Shown piece after piece: positions 25,419-34,515 of a stretch of DNA of 64,000 nt. A program made the translations under genes and the position numbers. Source of the DNA: Xylanibacter muris (lineage in GTDB: Bacteria > Bacteroidota > Bacteroidia > Bacteroidales > Bacteroidaceae); the NCBI RefSeq assembly GCF_013166605.1, contig NZ_JABKKF010000002.1, forward strand, positions 62,001-126,000, given 5' to 3'. The notes under the pieces are model-generated. The model was not told where the DNA came from, made no database searches, and saw nothing but the letters and a program-made list of their open reading frames with translations. Every line of letters starts with the position of its first letter. Within the stretch, counting starts at the first letter, position 1.

Positions 25419-27908
25419 ATGAATATAAGTTTATTAATTTCAGGAAATCTGACAGGTTTTGGTAGATTTTTCACTTCTCCAGCAGCCAAAGAGCTTCTGG
25501 GAACAGATAAAATAGACCTTGACAACCACAATCATATAAGCTTCCTTGGAGATAATGAGAAAGCTTACTCCATAACATTCGCACAAAGATATATTGCTAT
25601 CAGTCTATATACGCGCATACTCGATTCATTCAGAAGACCGGGCGAACTTGTCGTAACTCTGCTGATTCCAAGAAATCAGATCATTGTGCCTAATAGTGGT
25701 TCCTCTATTGGAGCAGTTTATTCTCTTCTCAACAAGGTCTGTGACAAATTCTTTGAAAAGAACTTCCAGGATGGAATGATCAATCAGAATCCTGTGGTTC
25801 TTGGTCAAGATTACTACTCTGAGATTCTTGACAATTACAGATTAAAGCCAATGAATATGAGGGAGGTTAATCTTAACCCTTCCTCTATGAAGAAGGTCGG
25901 CTATGTAAAAGCACAAGAGACGGATATTCCTAAATATCTGGACACACCTTGTCGCGAGAATTACAATGATCATAATCTTATTATTATCGCCCAAAGCGCT
26001 CCTGCAGGAATTGACGAAGAGCCAGAAGAAGTAATCCTCTACAGTATTCATATCAAAAATAATGGTGCGACACTTCCCGGTCGTGTAAAATTGACCTCGC
26101 CTATATACAAGTATCAGGCGCAGGCTGGTGAAAAACCGTTCCCTATTCAGGGCTCTTATAAAGATGCCGTTGAACATTTGTTGGAGCCAAGAATCACTGC
26201 TCGTATGATGCCAAATGATGTTGTGGAGATTTCGTATAATTTCGAAAAGGAAGAAAAAACGGTAAACTTTATCTTCCTTGATAAGAACACAGGTGCGCCA
26301 GTCTCCATTGATGCAGTTCAGCCATCGGTAGTTATTGATGGTGCAAAACTTCCAATATCATCAGATACATTTACATTCAGAGGATCTGAAATATATGTTT
26401 CTAAAAAAATTGTCTCTGATAATTCGAGCTACACAATCAGCAAGAGAAGCGAGATTCTTGATCTTTCTCGCATTGGCAATAATCAAGACTTGAAAGTTTA
26501 TGTGGAACAAGGCTTTGCCCTTTCGATGAACTTTGATAGGCCATACGATATTAGAAAAAATGTAGTTTTCATTAACAAACTCAATGGACAAACCGAGTCG
26601 GTTGAGGTTGCAGATAGAAAAACCGTACATCTTTCTGGATCTGTATTAGATTGGGAGTTTTACATTACCTCTGACACCTATTGTGCACCACAACAACCAA
26701 TTCGCATTGTAAATGGTAAATGGGTGATGCCAAAAATGGAGGAACAAAAAACTAATATTAATACTCCTCAAGCATCCACATCCATATATAGCAGCAATCA
26801 TACCGTTGCAGTTCAAAAAAAGGATAGCAGACATGATAATTATAGTATTTCTTTAACAGGAGGAGAAACATCAGACCACACAACTTCCCACAATAGAAAG
26901 TTAAGTTACAAGAAACTAACAATGATAATTGTTCCTCTCTTATGTATTCTTGGAGGAACTGGATATTTAGTATTGAAGAATCAAGGTAAAAATGACAACA
27001 AAAATGAAGGTGAAAAGGGCATAGAACGTCATGCTTATGGAGCCTATATCTGTTATTACGATAATACAGATGATGAATCAAAAAGAGATACATTGACTGA
27101 TACTCAAAAAAAACAGTTACCTCTAATCATTAGTTTCCTAAAAAAAGATAGTAATGCGGAATTAGACAAAGACAAGTACTCTATCACAGAGACCAGTATG
27201 AAGGGTAAGAATGAGACTCTGTATCTACAGAAATTCACCAATACAAACATTAACAATGCTTGTGAGGATTTTATAATAAGAGTCGAATATGTGTATGGTA
27301 AGGATAGTATCAATCTCGTTGATCAAAATATTCATATTGAGAAAAAAGAAAATAAAAACCTTATGGATACAATTGGGGTGAATTTGAAAATTTTCATGTC
27401 GCAGCTTGGTTACTTTGAAAAGTTAACTGAAATTAAAAATAAAGGAGGATTTGCAAAAGATAAAGATAAGGCTGAATTCTTGGAAAACATACAAAAAATA
27501 GAAGCTAATGACATAAAAAATCTCTTGAAACAGATATGTCAAAATATTGATATTAAACGAGAAGTATCAACTCTTCCAACACCCAACGACATCATAGAAC
27601 CTGAAGATTTATCAAGCGTAGATTTTAATTGGGATAACATACAGAAATATGAACGTTTTGCAGAACAAAAACTATCCGATGGAAAGACTGTAAAACAAAG
27701 AATTGATGCTTTGAAAGAAGTAAAGAGATGGATTAATGATAAACATGGTGCACAACGACCTCGCGTTACAGATCTTTCAAATGAACAATCATCTGCCATT
27801 GTACTTGCTTTTGGGCAGAGAAATTCATTAACAATACAGCTAGAAACAAAAGGATACTCATTTAATTCCATAGCTGAGTTTAAAAAATATGTTGATTCTA
27901 AATTCTAA
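25419..27908 (+). CDS. Single-pass membrane protein, possible GTPase-associated partner
   Basis: An 829-residue protein with no signal peptide and one membrane helix at about 501–521 (MIIVPLLCILGGTGYLVLKN). The N-terminal 130 residues (SGNLTGFGRFFTSPAAKELL, then RPGELVVTLLIPR) are reminiscent of N-terminal domains found in GTPase-associated proteins of bacterial conflict systems, but the resemblance is weak and by eye. Residues about 200–450 look beta-rich. The C-terminal half after the helix is charged and helical. It follows the P-loop GTPase gene by 17 bp, which is the main reason to suspect they form a pair. Otherwise unrecognised. Confidence 0.65.
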   Translation: MNISLLISGNLTGFGRFFTSPAAKELLGTDKIDLDNHNHISFLGDNEKAYSITFAQRYIAISLYTRILDSFRRPGELVVTLLIPRNQIIVPNSGSSIGAVYSLLNKVCDKFFEKNFQDGMINQNPVVLGQDYYSEILDNYRLKPMNMREVNLNPSSMKKVGYVKAQETDIPKYLDTPCRENYNDHNLIIIAQSAPAGIDEEPEEVILYSIHIKNNGATLPGRVKLTSPIYKYQAQAGEKPFPIQGSYKDAVEHLLEPRITARMMPNDVVEISYNFEKEEKTVNFIFLDKNTGAPVSIDAVQPSVVIDGAKLPISSDTFTFRGSEIYVSKKIVSDNSSYTISKRSEILDLSRIGNNQDLKVYVEQGFALSMNFDRPYDIRKNVVFINKLNGQTESVEVADRKTVHLSGSVLDWEFYITSDTYCAPQQPIRIVNGKWVMPKMEEQKTNINTPQASTSIYSSNHTVAVQKKDSRHDNYSISLTGGETSDHTTSHNRKLSYKKLTMIIVPLLCILGGTGYLVLKNQGKNDNKNEGEKGIERHAYGAYICYYDNTDDESKRDTLTDTQKKQLPLIISFLKKDSNAELDKDKYSITETSMKGKNETLYLQKFTNTNINNACEDFIIRVEYVYGKDSINLVDQNIHIEKKENKNLMDTIGVNLKIFMSQLGYFEKLTEIKNKGGFAKDKDKAEFLENIQKIEANDIKNLLKQICQNIDIKREVSTLPTPNDIIEPEDLSSVDFNWDNIQKYERFAEQKLSDGKTVKQRIDALKEVKRWINDKHGAQRPRVTDLSNEQSSAIVLAFGQRNSLTIQLETKGYSFNSIAEFKKYVDSKF

Positions 27909-27939
27909 TAATGATAAATAGAAAACATCAAATATTCAT

Positions 27940-28752
27940 ATGAAGTATATAAAATTGTTATTCATAGCACTTGTTATTGTTGGTGCTGTATCTTTGTTAC
28001 TGTTCATTACTAATAGCAGAGGTGAAGGTAGTAAAGCTGGTGTACAATCAAGTATTGCAAAGAAGTTCGAAACAGAGATCATTGATCTTTGCAAAGACGG
28101 CAAGTGGAATCAGCAATCATACAAGAATCTCGAAAGCAAGATAAATACATTTGCAAAAGATGGAAATCTACAAATTGGAGAGAAAAATTCTCTTTGTTTG
28201 TTTCTTTATACAGAATCTTGCAAGTCTCTATTTGAAAGTGCAGATAAGATGTTTAAACAGACATCTTATCCTGCCAACAAAATAACTACTTTGGAAGCTT
28301 CATTAAAATTTCTTGAAGGTTTAAAAGCAGGCAGCAACAGTAATCTCACACAAGGATTAAGTATGTTCTATGAATATAAAACTATACTTGCTTGCTGCTC
28401 TTTCAGTTCTAAAGCATCGTATTCAAATCCTCTGAAAAAATTTAGTGCAGGAACAGCAGAGTCAATGAAAGGACGTATCCAGAATATGAAGTATTACAAA
28501 TCGCATTTCAGCAACAATCCTACAATCAGAGCAAAGATAGATAATCTTGCATCTAATTTGAGTCGGGCTGAGTCAGAATATTATATGAATCTTGAAAAAT
28601 GTGTAGAAGCCAATTTCTACAAAATCAAGAAAGCTTCTTCTGAATGGCAGGCTCTTGAACAGGCAGATAAAGACTATGAGAGATTTAAGACAATCTCGAC
28701 TAATCAAGCTGCAACCTCAAAATTATACAATTTTTTAAATGGTAATCACTAA
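27940..28752 (+). CDS. Membrane-anchored helical protein, family unknown
   Basis: 270 residues. An N-terminal hydrophobic helix (about 4–23) without an obvious cleavage site predicts a signal anchor. The rest is helical and Lys/Ser/Asn-rich. Not recognised. Two bases separate its stop from the next ATG, so it belongs to the operon. Confidence 0.7.
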   Translation: MKYIKLLFIALVIVGAVSLLLFITNSRGEGSKAGVQSSIAKKFETEIIDLCKDGKWNQQSYKNLESKINTFAKDGNLQIGEKNSLCLFLYTESCKSLFESADKMFKQTSYPANKITTLEASLKFLEGLKAGSNSNLTQGLSMFYEYKTILACCSFSSKASYSNPLKKFSAGTAESMKGRIQNMKYYKSHFSNNPTIRAKIDNLASNLSRAESEYYMNLEKCVEANFYKIKKASSEWQALEQADKDYERFKTISTNQAATSKLYNFLNGNH

Positions 28753-28754
28753 AA

Positions 28755-29756
28755 ATGAATATGAAAAATATAATATTATTTGTTTTGTCCGTTTTTTGCA
28801 TTAATGCAAATGGTCAAGATCTTCAAGTTGATAACTTTAAAACAAGTTTGAGTCATTATGAGACACTTAGTAAACGTCTTTTAGAAGAGATAGATTATAT
28901 AAAGAAGCATGACAAAGAACTGAACATGAAAGCAGAGCCTAAGACTCGAGTTATGAACTTGGTTATCAATATTACTAAAGAAATAAATAGTAACGATGCC
29001 AAAAATAAACGATTTTATGATAAATTGAAAGAACTAAGAGATTCGCTTGGTTCAACCCAACCTAAATCAACAGTAACTCCAACAACTGAAGTAAGTTCTC
29101 CGGTTCACAATCAAATCCCAATTATAAGGGAAGAAAATCCGATTGAGACAGAGAATAATGGTAACATTCGAAAAGAGGATGTAGAAAACCCATATTCAGA
29201 ACCTTTGAGAGATGTTCGTGGAGCCAATTATTTAGATAACTATCTTTCTCAGTACACGTTGGCTGAAATATACGAACATCGTAATGAAGTAAAAAGGGAG
29301 ATGAGTAGATATAATAATCCCAAAAGGGATGCTTATACTTATGTCATCGGCCTTTTTGAAATACAGTACCAAATATATAATAGGAATCATATAAAAGATT
29401 TGCTTGCAAGAATTTCTACCGTACAGGCTAATATTTTAGATAAGCACAAATCTGAATTAGAAGAAGAAATCATAAGAGTTAACGACTATCGTTATGCGAC
29501 TAAAGAACTCCAACGGCTATTTGGTATTATCGACAATCCTCCTTCATTCGGAACTGATGCTACAAGTAGCAAATGGGAAGATGATAGCTCCGTAGATATA
29601 AATCAACTGAGAAAGTATTTAGAAGATAATAAAGAAACGGAATACGTGTACAAATTTAACTATACAAAAGACGAATTTGAAAAATATCTAAACGGAAATG
29701 CTGATGCACGAAAAAGTATAAAGTCCCTAATCGAGGAAGCATTAAAAAACCAATAA
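28755..29756 (+). CDS. Secreted helical protein, family unknown
   Basis: 333 residues with an N-terminal signal peptide ending near CINANGQ. A helical first third is followed by a Thr/Pro/Glu-rich linker (about 95–155) and a charged helical C-terminal region. The KPKS/TPTTEV linker suggests two separately folded parts. No family recognised. It sits between the signal-anchored protein and the trypsin-type protease, 2 and 4 bp away respectively. Confidence 0.7.
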   Translation: MNMKNIILFVLSVFCINANGQDLQVDNFKTSLSHYETLSKRLLEEIDYIKKHDKELNMKAEPKTRVMNLVINITKEINSNDAKNKRFYDKLKELRDSLGSTQPKSTVTPTTEVSSPVHNQIPIIREENPIETENNGNIRKEDVENPYSEPLRDVRGANYLDNYLSQYTLAEIYEHRNEVKREMSRYNNPKRDAYTYVIGLFEIQYQIYNRNHIKDLLARISTVQANILDKHKSELEEEIIRVNDYRYATKELQRLFGIIDNPPSFGTDATSSKWEDDSSVDINQLRKYLEDNKETEYVYKFNYTKDEFEKYLNGNADARKSIKSLIEEALKNQ

Positions 29757-29760
29757 TATT

Positions 29761-32349
29761 ATGAAGCAACTCATAAAAATTAAAAATAGTGATTTGAGTT
29801 TCAAATTGAACTTGAATTACAATAATGTTTACTCGCGTCTTAAGATGCTACTCGGCAGTAAAGCTTCTTTATTTGCCGACATTACAACCAAATCTACTGG
29901 TACTACGTGGTATTCAGAAGATGACGCAGAGTACATTAGCCTTGATCAGGCTCCAAAGGGTGAAGCAAACAACCTCTCAAATGCTTTATCAAGCGAGGTT
30001 GCTGCTGTACGTAAAGAAATGATGGCCGATTCCGAGTTGTCGAAGTATGTGGATGACATATTAGAAATTCCTGACAACAGTTTCGTATTTTACAGAGTTT
30101 TGCCAACCGGTGGATATAAATTCGTGTTGACAGGTTGGGGATGCCGTTTCATTCATCAGAATGCCACTGTTCCTAACAGCGGATTCATTAAGCGTATTTC
30201 GCACGAATTAGAGTTTCCAGAGGAGAAAAAAACAACAGACTCTGGCAAACCATCAATAACAGAAATTCTAAAAGGCATGGGCGCTGCAGCTGGTGCTGGA
30301 ACAACAGAGAAACCAGAATATGGAACAACAGAAAAACGTGTAACTACCAACCCGGATAATTCTGGTACTTCAAGTTCCTCTTCTGATACCCAAACAACAA
30401 GTGCGTCCACACAATCTACAGGAAAGTCAAAAGAGCAACCAAAACACGAAGTCAAGAGACAAAAGGTTTCTGTAAAAGTACTTGACCAGAACAACAGTGG
30501 AGTTAAAGGTGAACCTGTTATCGTAAGAAGTTCTTTGGGTGATATGAACTTATCAACCACTGATGATGGTGTTGCCAATATAGGAGAACTTTCTTACGGA
30601 GAAACTTTCTCTGTGGAATTTCCTAATCTGCAAGGTCACGTTGAAAGAAGTTTTGAGGTAATACCTGGCGTTGACATATACGATGCCTATATCAAAAAAC
30701 TCATTAAGTATTCTCCTGTTCTATTTGTAGAAGATCAAAATGGAAATGCCGTTCAGGACTACAATGTTAAAGTAGTAGTCAATGGTCAAGATTCCATCTT
30801 CAATTCAGGTATGGACGGTGTTGTTCAACTCCCAACCATGCAGGAAGGACAAAAATTCATTGTCATTGACACAGCAAACTACGCAAATACCGAAGAGTAC
30901 AATATCACTCAGGCTGAGGCAAAAACACCATATCATTTCCATATCAAACGTGCTGAAAAGGCAAAAGTGGGTATTACCGTCTTAGATAAGTCCGGCAACC
31001 CTATACCAAAGGCTACTGTAGATTTGGCAATAGGTGACACTCCATGTCAGCAGATTACAGCCGATGATGGACGAGCAGAATTCCCCGGTGACGTTTTTGT
31101 TGCTGGTGACATTCCTGTCAATCTAACTATAAAGGGAAAAGGACAGATAAAATCGAACCTAAAGTATTCACCTGATAACACAGAATACACTATCCAATTG
31201 CAAGACAAGAAACCTGGTGGTGACGGAAAAGGTTTTAATTGGAAATGGTTAGCACTTATCCCATTACTAGTGCTTTTGGCATGGGGTGGTAAGGAATTGT
31301 ATGACAGGTTTACATACAAGAATCCTACTATTGCAAAAATGGAAAAAGGCATAGTGCTCATTAGAAGTGAAGAATATTATTCTATAGATCTTGGTTTCGA
31401 CAATAAAATCAAAAAAGGTCAGGAAGAATTACGATATTATTTCACCTATGATATTAATGAAAATGAAATAACAGCCTTGTCCATGCACTTAGAAGAAATT
31501 CCTCTTGAAGCAAGAGTTGGATGGGGTACTGGTTTTATTGTTTCAAAAGATGGACTAATTGCGACAAATAGACATGTAGCAGCTCCTATTCCTCCAAAGG
31601 GTGTAGAAAATATGCTGAAGCAAATTTTTATAAAAAACAAGCAAGAATATGAACATAAAAAGAACGAATTGAACAATGTTCTTAACCAGTTAGGTACACT
31701 TGCAACACTTCAGCCAGGTCCTGCAAGAGATAAATACATTGAAACTGCGAAAGAACTTGACGAAGTACAGGAACAAATAGATATTCTCGATCAAATTATT
31801 CAATTAGGTAATTATTCCCCTACTCCCCATTGTGATATTTCTGTCGCTTTTGTAAATACAATAATTGAAAATCCGTATTCAAAAGAGGATTTTAAGGGAT
31901 GTACAAAAGTCGCTCAAGCAGAGACTGAAAGTTATTCAGAAAAGGATGTTGCCTTAATAAAACTGAAGGACTCCAAAGATCTACCTCAAGACTTTCATGT
32001 ATTTACTATTCCAAAAGAAGATATTTTAGATAGTGATGTTCCTCTTGGAGAATATAAAATTACAGTACTTGGATATAATGCTGGACCTAGTCTCGCAAAT
32101 ATAAAAGGAGGTATTCATCCACAGCCACAACCTGGTGTGGTCATCCAAAATGATGATCCTTTCCGTGTAACTTATAATGCAAGCACATTAGGAGGTAGCA
32201 GTGGTTCTCCAGTAATAAACGAAAAGGGAGAACTCGTTGCAGTAAACAATAGTGGTGTAAGTATAAAGCAAGGATTTAATTTTGGAATAAGAGCAAAATA
32301 CCTTAGGGAAATTCTTGATGACTACGAAAGTAAACATGATAAAAAATAA
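29761..32349 (+). CDS. Membrane-anchored trypsin-type serine protease with NYNNVY domain
   Basis: Residues 1–135 form a domain also present at the start of the RDD protein at 40673 (shared NYNNVY and DDAEY motifs). A Ser/Thr-rich linker (about 160–225) follows, then three Ig-like repeats of carboxypeptidase-regulatory type (about 230–485, each near a VLDQNNSG/VEDQNGNA/VLDKSGNP start), one membrane helix (about 494–512) and a chymotrypsin-fold protease with H605 (ATNRHVA), D729 (KDVALIKL) and S814 (GGSSGSPV). A helical insert separates His from Asp. The domain order is unusual: most such proteases carry PDZ domains, absent here. A cytoplasmic N-terminus and extracytoplasmic protease is likely but the charge bias around the helix is ambiguous. 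Confidence 0.85.
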   Translation: MKQLIKIKNSDLSFKLNLNYNNVYSRLKMLLGSKASLFADITTKSTGTTWYSEDDAEYISLDQAPKGEANNLSNALSSEVAAVRKEMMADSELSKYVDDILEIPDNSFVFYRVLPTGGYKFVLTGWGCRFIHQNATVPNSGFIKRISHELEFPEEKKTTDSGKPSITEILKGMGAAAGAGTTEKPEYGTTEKRVTTNPDNSGTSSSSSDTQTTSASTQSTGKSKEQPKHEVKRQKVSVKVLDQNNSGVKGEPVIVRSSLGDMNLSTTDDGVANIGELSYGETFSVEFPNLQGHVERSFEVIPGVDIYDAYIKKLIKYSPVLFVEDQNGNAVQDYNVKVVVNGQDSIFNSGMDGVVQLPTMQEGQKFIVIDTANYANTEEYNITQAEAKTPYHFHIKRAEKAKVGITVLDKSGNPIPKATVDLAIGDTPCQQITADDGRAEFPGDVFVAGDIPVNLTIKGKGQIKSNLKYSPDNTEYTIQLQDKKPGGDGKGFNWKWLALIPLLVLLAWGGKELYDRFTYKNPTIAKMEKGIVLIRSEEYYSIDLGFDNKIKKGQEELRYYFTYDINENEITALSMHLEEIPLEARVGWGTGFIVSKDGLIATNRHVAAPIPPKGVENMLKQIFIKNKQEYEHKKNELNNVLNQLGTLATLQPGPARDKYIETAKELDEVQEQIDILDQIIQLGNYSPTPHCDISVAFVNTIIENPYSKEDFKGCTKVAQAETESYSEKDVALIKLKDSKDLPQDFHVFTIPKEDILDSDVPLGEYKITVLGYNAGPSLANIKGGIHPQPQPGVVIQNDDPFRVTYNASTLGGSSGSPVINEKGELVAVNNSGVSIKQGFNFGIRAKYLREILDDYESKHDKK

Positions 32350-32358
32350 AAGAATTAT

Positions 32359-32802
32359 ATGAAAAAGTTTATTTTATTTCTATTCGCTGCACTCTTAACT
32401 TGTAGCATGTATGCACAAAACTACAATTCCGCTCAGGAGAATATGCGTAACCAGATTGTAAACTATCTGGCAAAACAAGGCTATACAGCCGAAAAACAAG
32501 ACGATGGTCTTAAGTTCAAGAATGAAGGAACCAACTATTACATTGAAATCAGCAAAGAGGATGTATCTCCTATGTACCTCAGACTTTGTCGATATGTAAA
32601 GTACTCTGATTCTCTGAAACAAGAAACTGTAATTAAGCAGTTGAAGTCATATAATACAAAACTTGGCGTTAAGGTTTGTTGTACGGATAATGGTATTGTA
32701 ATATCCACAGAAATGTTTGTTGCATCATCTACAGACTTTACTGATATTTTCCCAATACTGTTGTCACAGATTAAGGCGACTTACAAAACAATCAACGAAT
32801 AA
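32359..32802 (+). CDS. Secreted single-domain YbjN-like protein
   Basis: 147 residues: a signal peptide ending at CSMYAQ and one domain that is paralogous to the N-terminal domain of the next gene. Both have a helix with N[QA]-R-NQI/REI, a LAKQGY/LGKEGF turn, a Y-I-E/F-V-S-I strand and a closing TEMF segment followed by a long helix. The fold resembles YbjN-type sensory-transduction/chaperone-like domains, at low certainty. It ends 2 bp before its paralogue, suggesting tandem duplication. Confidence 0.75.
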   Translation: MKKFILFLFAALLTCSMYAQNYNSAQENMRNQIVNYLAKQGYTAEKQDDGLKFKNEGTNYYIEISKEDVSPMYLRLCRYVKYSDSLKQETVIKQLKSYNTKLGVKVCCTDNGIVISTEMFVASSTDFTDIFPILLSQIKATYKTINE

Positions 32803-32804
32803 TC

Positions 32805-34427
32805 ATGAAGAAGATAATGTTATATATGCTGCTCTCAATGGTATCAATGTCCATGTTTGCAGCCGACGAATTAAATGAGAAGCAAAATGCTTTCCGTCGC
32901 GAAATTCTGACGACTCTCGGCAAAGAAGGATTCAATCCTGACAGAGATGCGAATGGAGATATTAAGTTTACGTACGACAACACAGTTTATTTTGTGTCAA
33001 TTGACAGTAGATGGACAGATCCATTCATGATTACAATTTACAATGTTTATGACTATTCGGGTAATTATTCCAGTGAAGTGATGAATAATAGCATTTCACT
33101 CGTAGGTCAGTTAAAGACAGTAAGATTGTTCTGTAGAAAGACCTCGTATATGTATCAAACAGAAATGTTCTGCTCAAACACAGCCATCTTCAAGGTTGTA
33201 TTTAAGAGCGTGTTGGAGCAACTAAAGAATGCACGCACGGAAGTTTCAAACATCGTGCGTTCTGGTATCGGTGACTTAAACATGACAACAGAGCGTGATA
33301 AAATATTTGAACGTGGCAAGAAATTCTATGAAAACGAAGACTATGATAAATCGTTTGCTATTTTCAAATTATTGTCAAATGCAGGTTATACTCCTTCGTA
33401 TCGCTACATGGGCGAATCGTATGAGAATGGTGCCGGCACTGTTACCAACTCAGACAAAATGGTTCAGTACTACGAGAAAGCTGTTGCGGAGGGTGATCAT
33501 TGGTGTTCTTACAAACTTGCTAATTATTACTACAGCAAGGAAGATTACACAAAAGCATATAGCATGTTCTTGAAATGCGCATCTAACGAAAACGAGAACA
33601 AGTCTAAGGCTATGTATATGCTCGGCAATATGCAGGAAAATGGACGTGGTACAGAGAAAAGCATCAATCAGGCAATCCTGAGTTATAGAAAGTCAGTACA
33701 GTATTCTACAGAATTGGAATGTGATGCAAGATTGGCATTGATGAACCTCGGAGAGCAGGTCGAGAAACCTGAGGATTTTGTTGATGCATCTAAAACTATG
33801 CTTATGGACTTCTCAAGCCCAGCTAAAATGTATAATGCAGGTCTGGAGTATGAGCAGGGATTAAACAAGCGATTTGTATCTCTGCCAAAAGCCTATGCCC
33901 TATTTAAGGCTGCGGCTGATAGGGATTACACTAAAGCATTCGTAAAGATGGGTGAGATATACCGAAGCAAGTACTACCCATTGAATGATAAAACCAAATC
34001 TGAAAAATATTATCAGAAAGCATTCAAGGTGTTCAGCCAAAAGGCAGAAAATGACGGAGAGGCAGCTTACGAAATAGGAAATATGTACCAGAATGGCTTA
34101 GGTACAAGCGTTGACACAGAGAAAGCCAAATACTATTTCAAAATAGGTGCAATAAAGAATAACACGAATGCATCTTATGAACATGCATTAATATGTGTTA
34201 GCGACCTTGAATATGCAGATGCTTTCAAGTATTTCAAGCAGGCGGCAGAAGGTGGACACACTCTCGCTATGTACAATGTTGCCAAACAATACGAAGAAGG
34301 TGTTGGAACAGAAATGAACAAGCCAAAGGCTATTGAGTGGTACACTAAGTGTATAGAGAAGAATAGTTCTGTATATGATGATGCTCGTAAGGCTTTGAAG
34401 CGTCTTGGGGCTAAAGATGACAAATAA
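32805..34427 (+). CDS. Secreted YbjN-like plus Sel1-repeat protein
   Basis: 540 residues: signal peptide ending at MSMFAA, a YbjN-like domain (about 22–150) paralogous to the previous gene product, then about eight Sel1-like repeats (GESYENGAGTVTN, GNMQENGRGTEKS, GNMYQNGLGTSVD, AKQYEEGVGTEMN and more degenerate ones). Sel1 repeats are solenoids used for protein binding, often in periplasmic regulators of surface or envelope processes. It likely acts as a periplasmic adaptor for the protease or lysozyme components; that is inference. Confidence 0.85.
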   Translation: MKKIMLYMLLSMVSMSMFAADELNEKQNAFRREILTTLGKEGFNPDRDANGDIKFTYDNTVYFVSIDSRWTDPFMITIYNVYDYSGNYSSEVMNNSISLVGQLKTVRLFCRKTSYMYQTEMFCSNTAIFKVVFKSVLEQLKNARTEVSNIVRSGIGDLNMTTERDKIFERGKKFYENEDYDKSFAIFKLLSNAGYTPSYRYMGESYENGAGTVTNSDKMVQYYEKAVAEGDHWCSYKLANYYYSKEDYTKAYSMFLKCASNENENKSKAMYMLGNMQENGRGTEKSINQAILSYRKSVQYSTELECDARLALMNLGEQVEKPEDFVDASKTMLMDFSSPAKMYNAGLEYEQGLNKRFVSLPKAYALFKAAADRDYTKAFVKMGEIYRSKYYPLNDKTKSEKYYQKAFKVFSQKAENDGEAAYEIGNMYQNGLGTSVDTEKAKYYFKIGAIKNNTNASYEHALICVSDLEYADAFKYFKQAAEGGHTLAMYNVAKQYEEGVGTEMNKPKAIEWYTKCIEKNSSVYDDARKALKRLGAKDDK

Positions 34428-34436
34428 AGAGTATAT

Positions 34437-34494
34437 GAACCATAGCCTAAGATAGGGTAAAGTATATCTTTCTCAAGTTCTAAGACTATGGTTC
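34437..34494 (+). terminator. Long-loop hairpin inside the operon, possible attenuator
   Basis: A perfect 9-bp stem (34437–34445 with 34486–34494) with a 40-nt loop is followed by TTTAATT. It lies 10 bp after a stop codon and 22 bp before the next gene. The long loop and short T-tract make strong termination doubtful. Confidence 0.4.
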
Positions 34495-34515
34495 TTTAAT
34501 TATTCAATCTTAACG

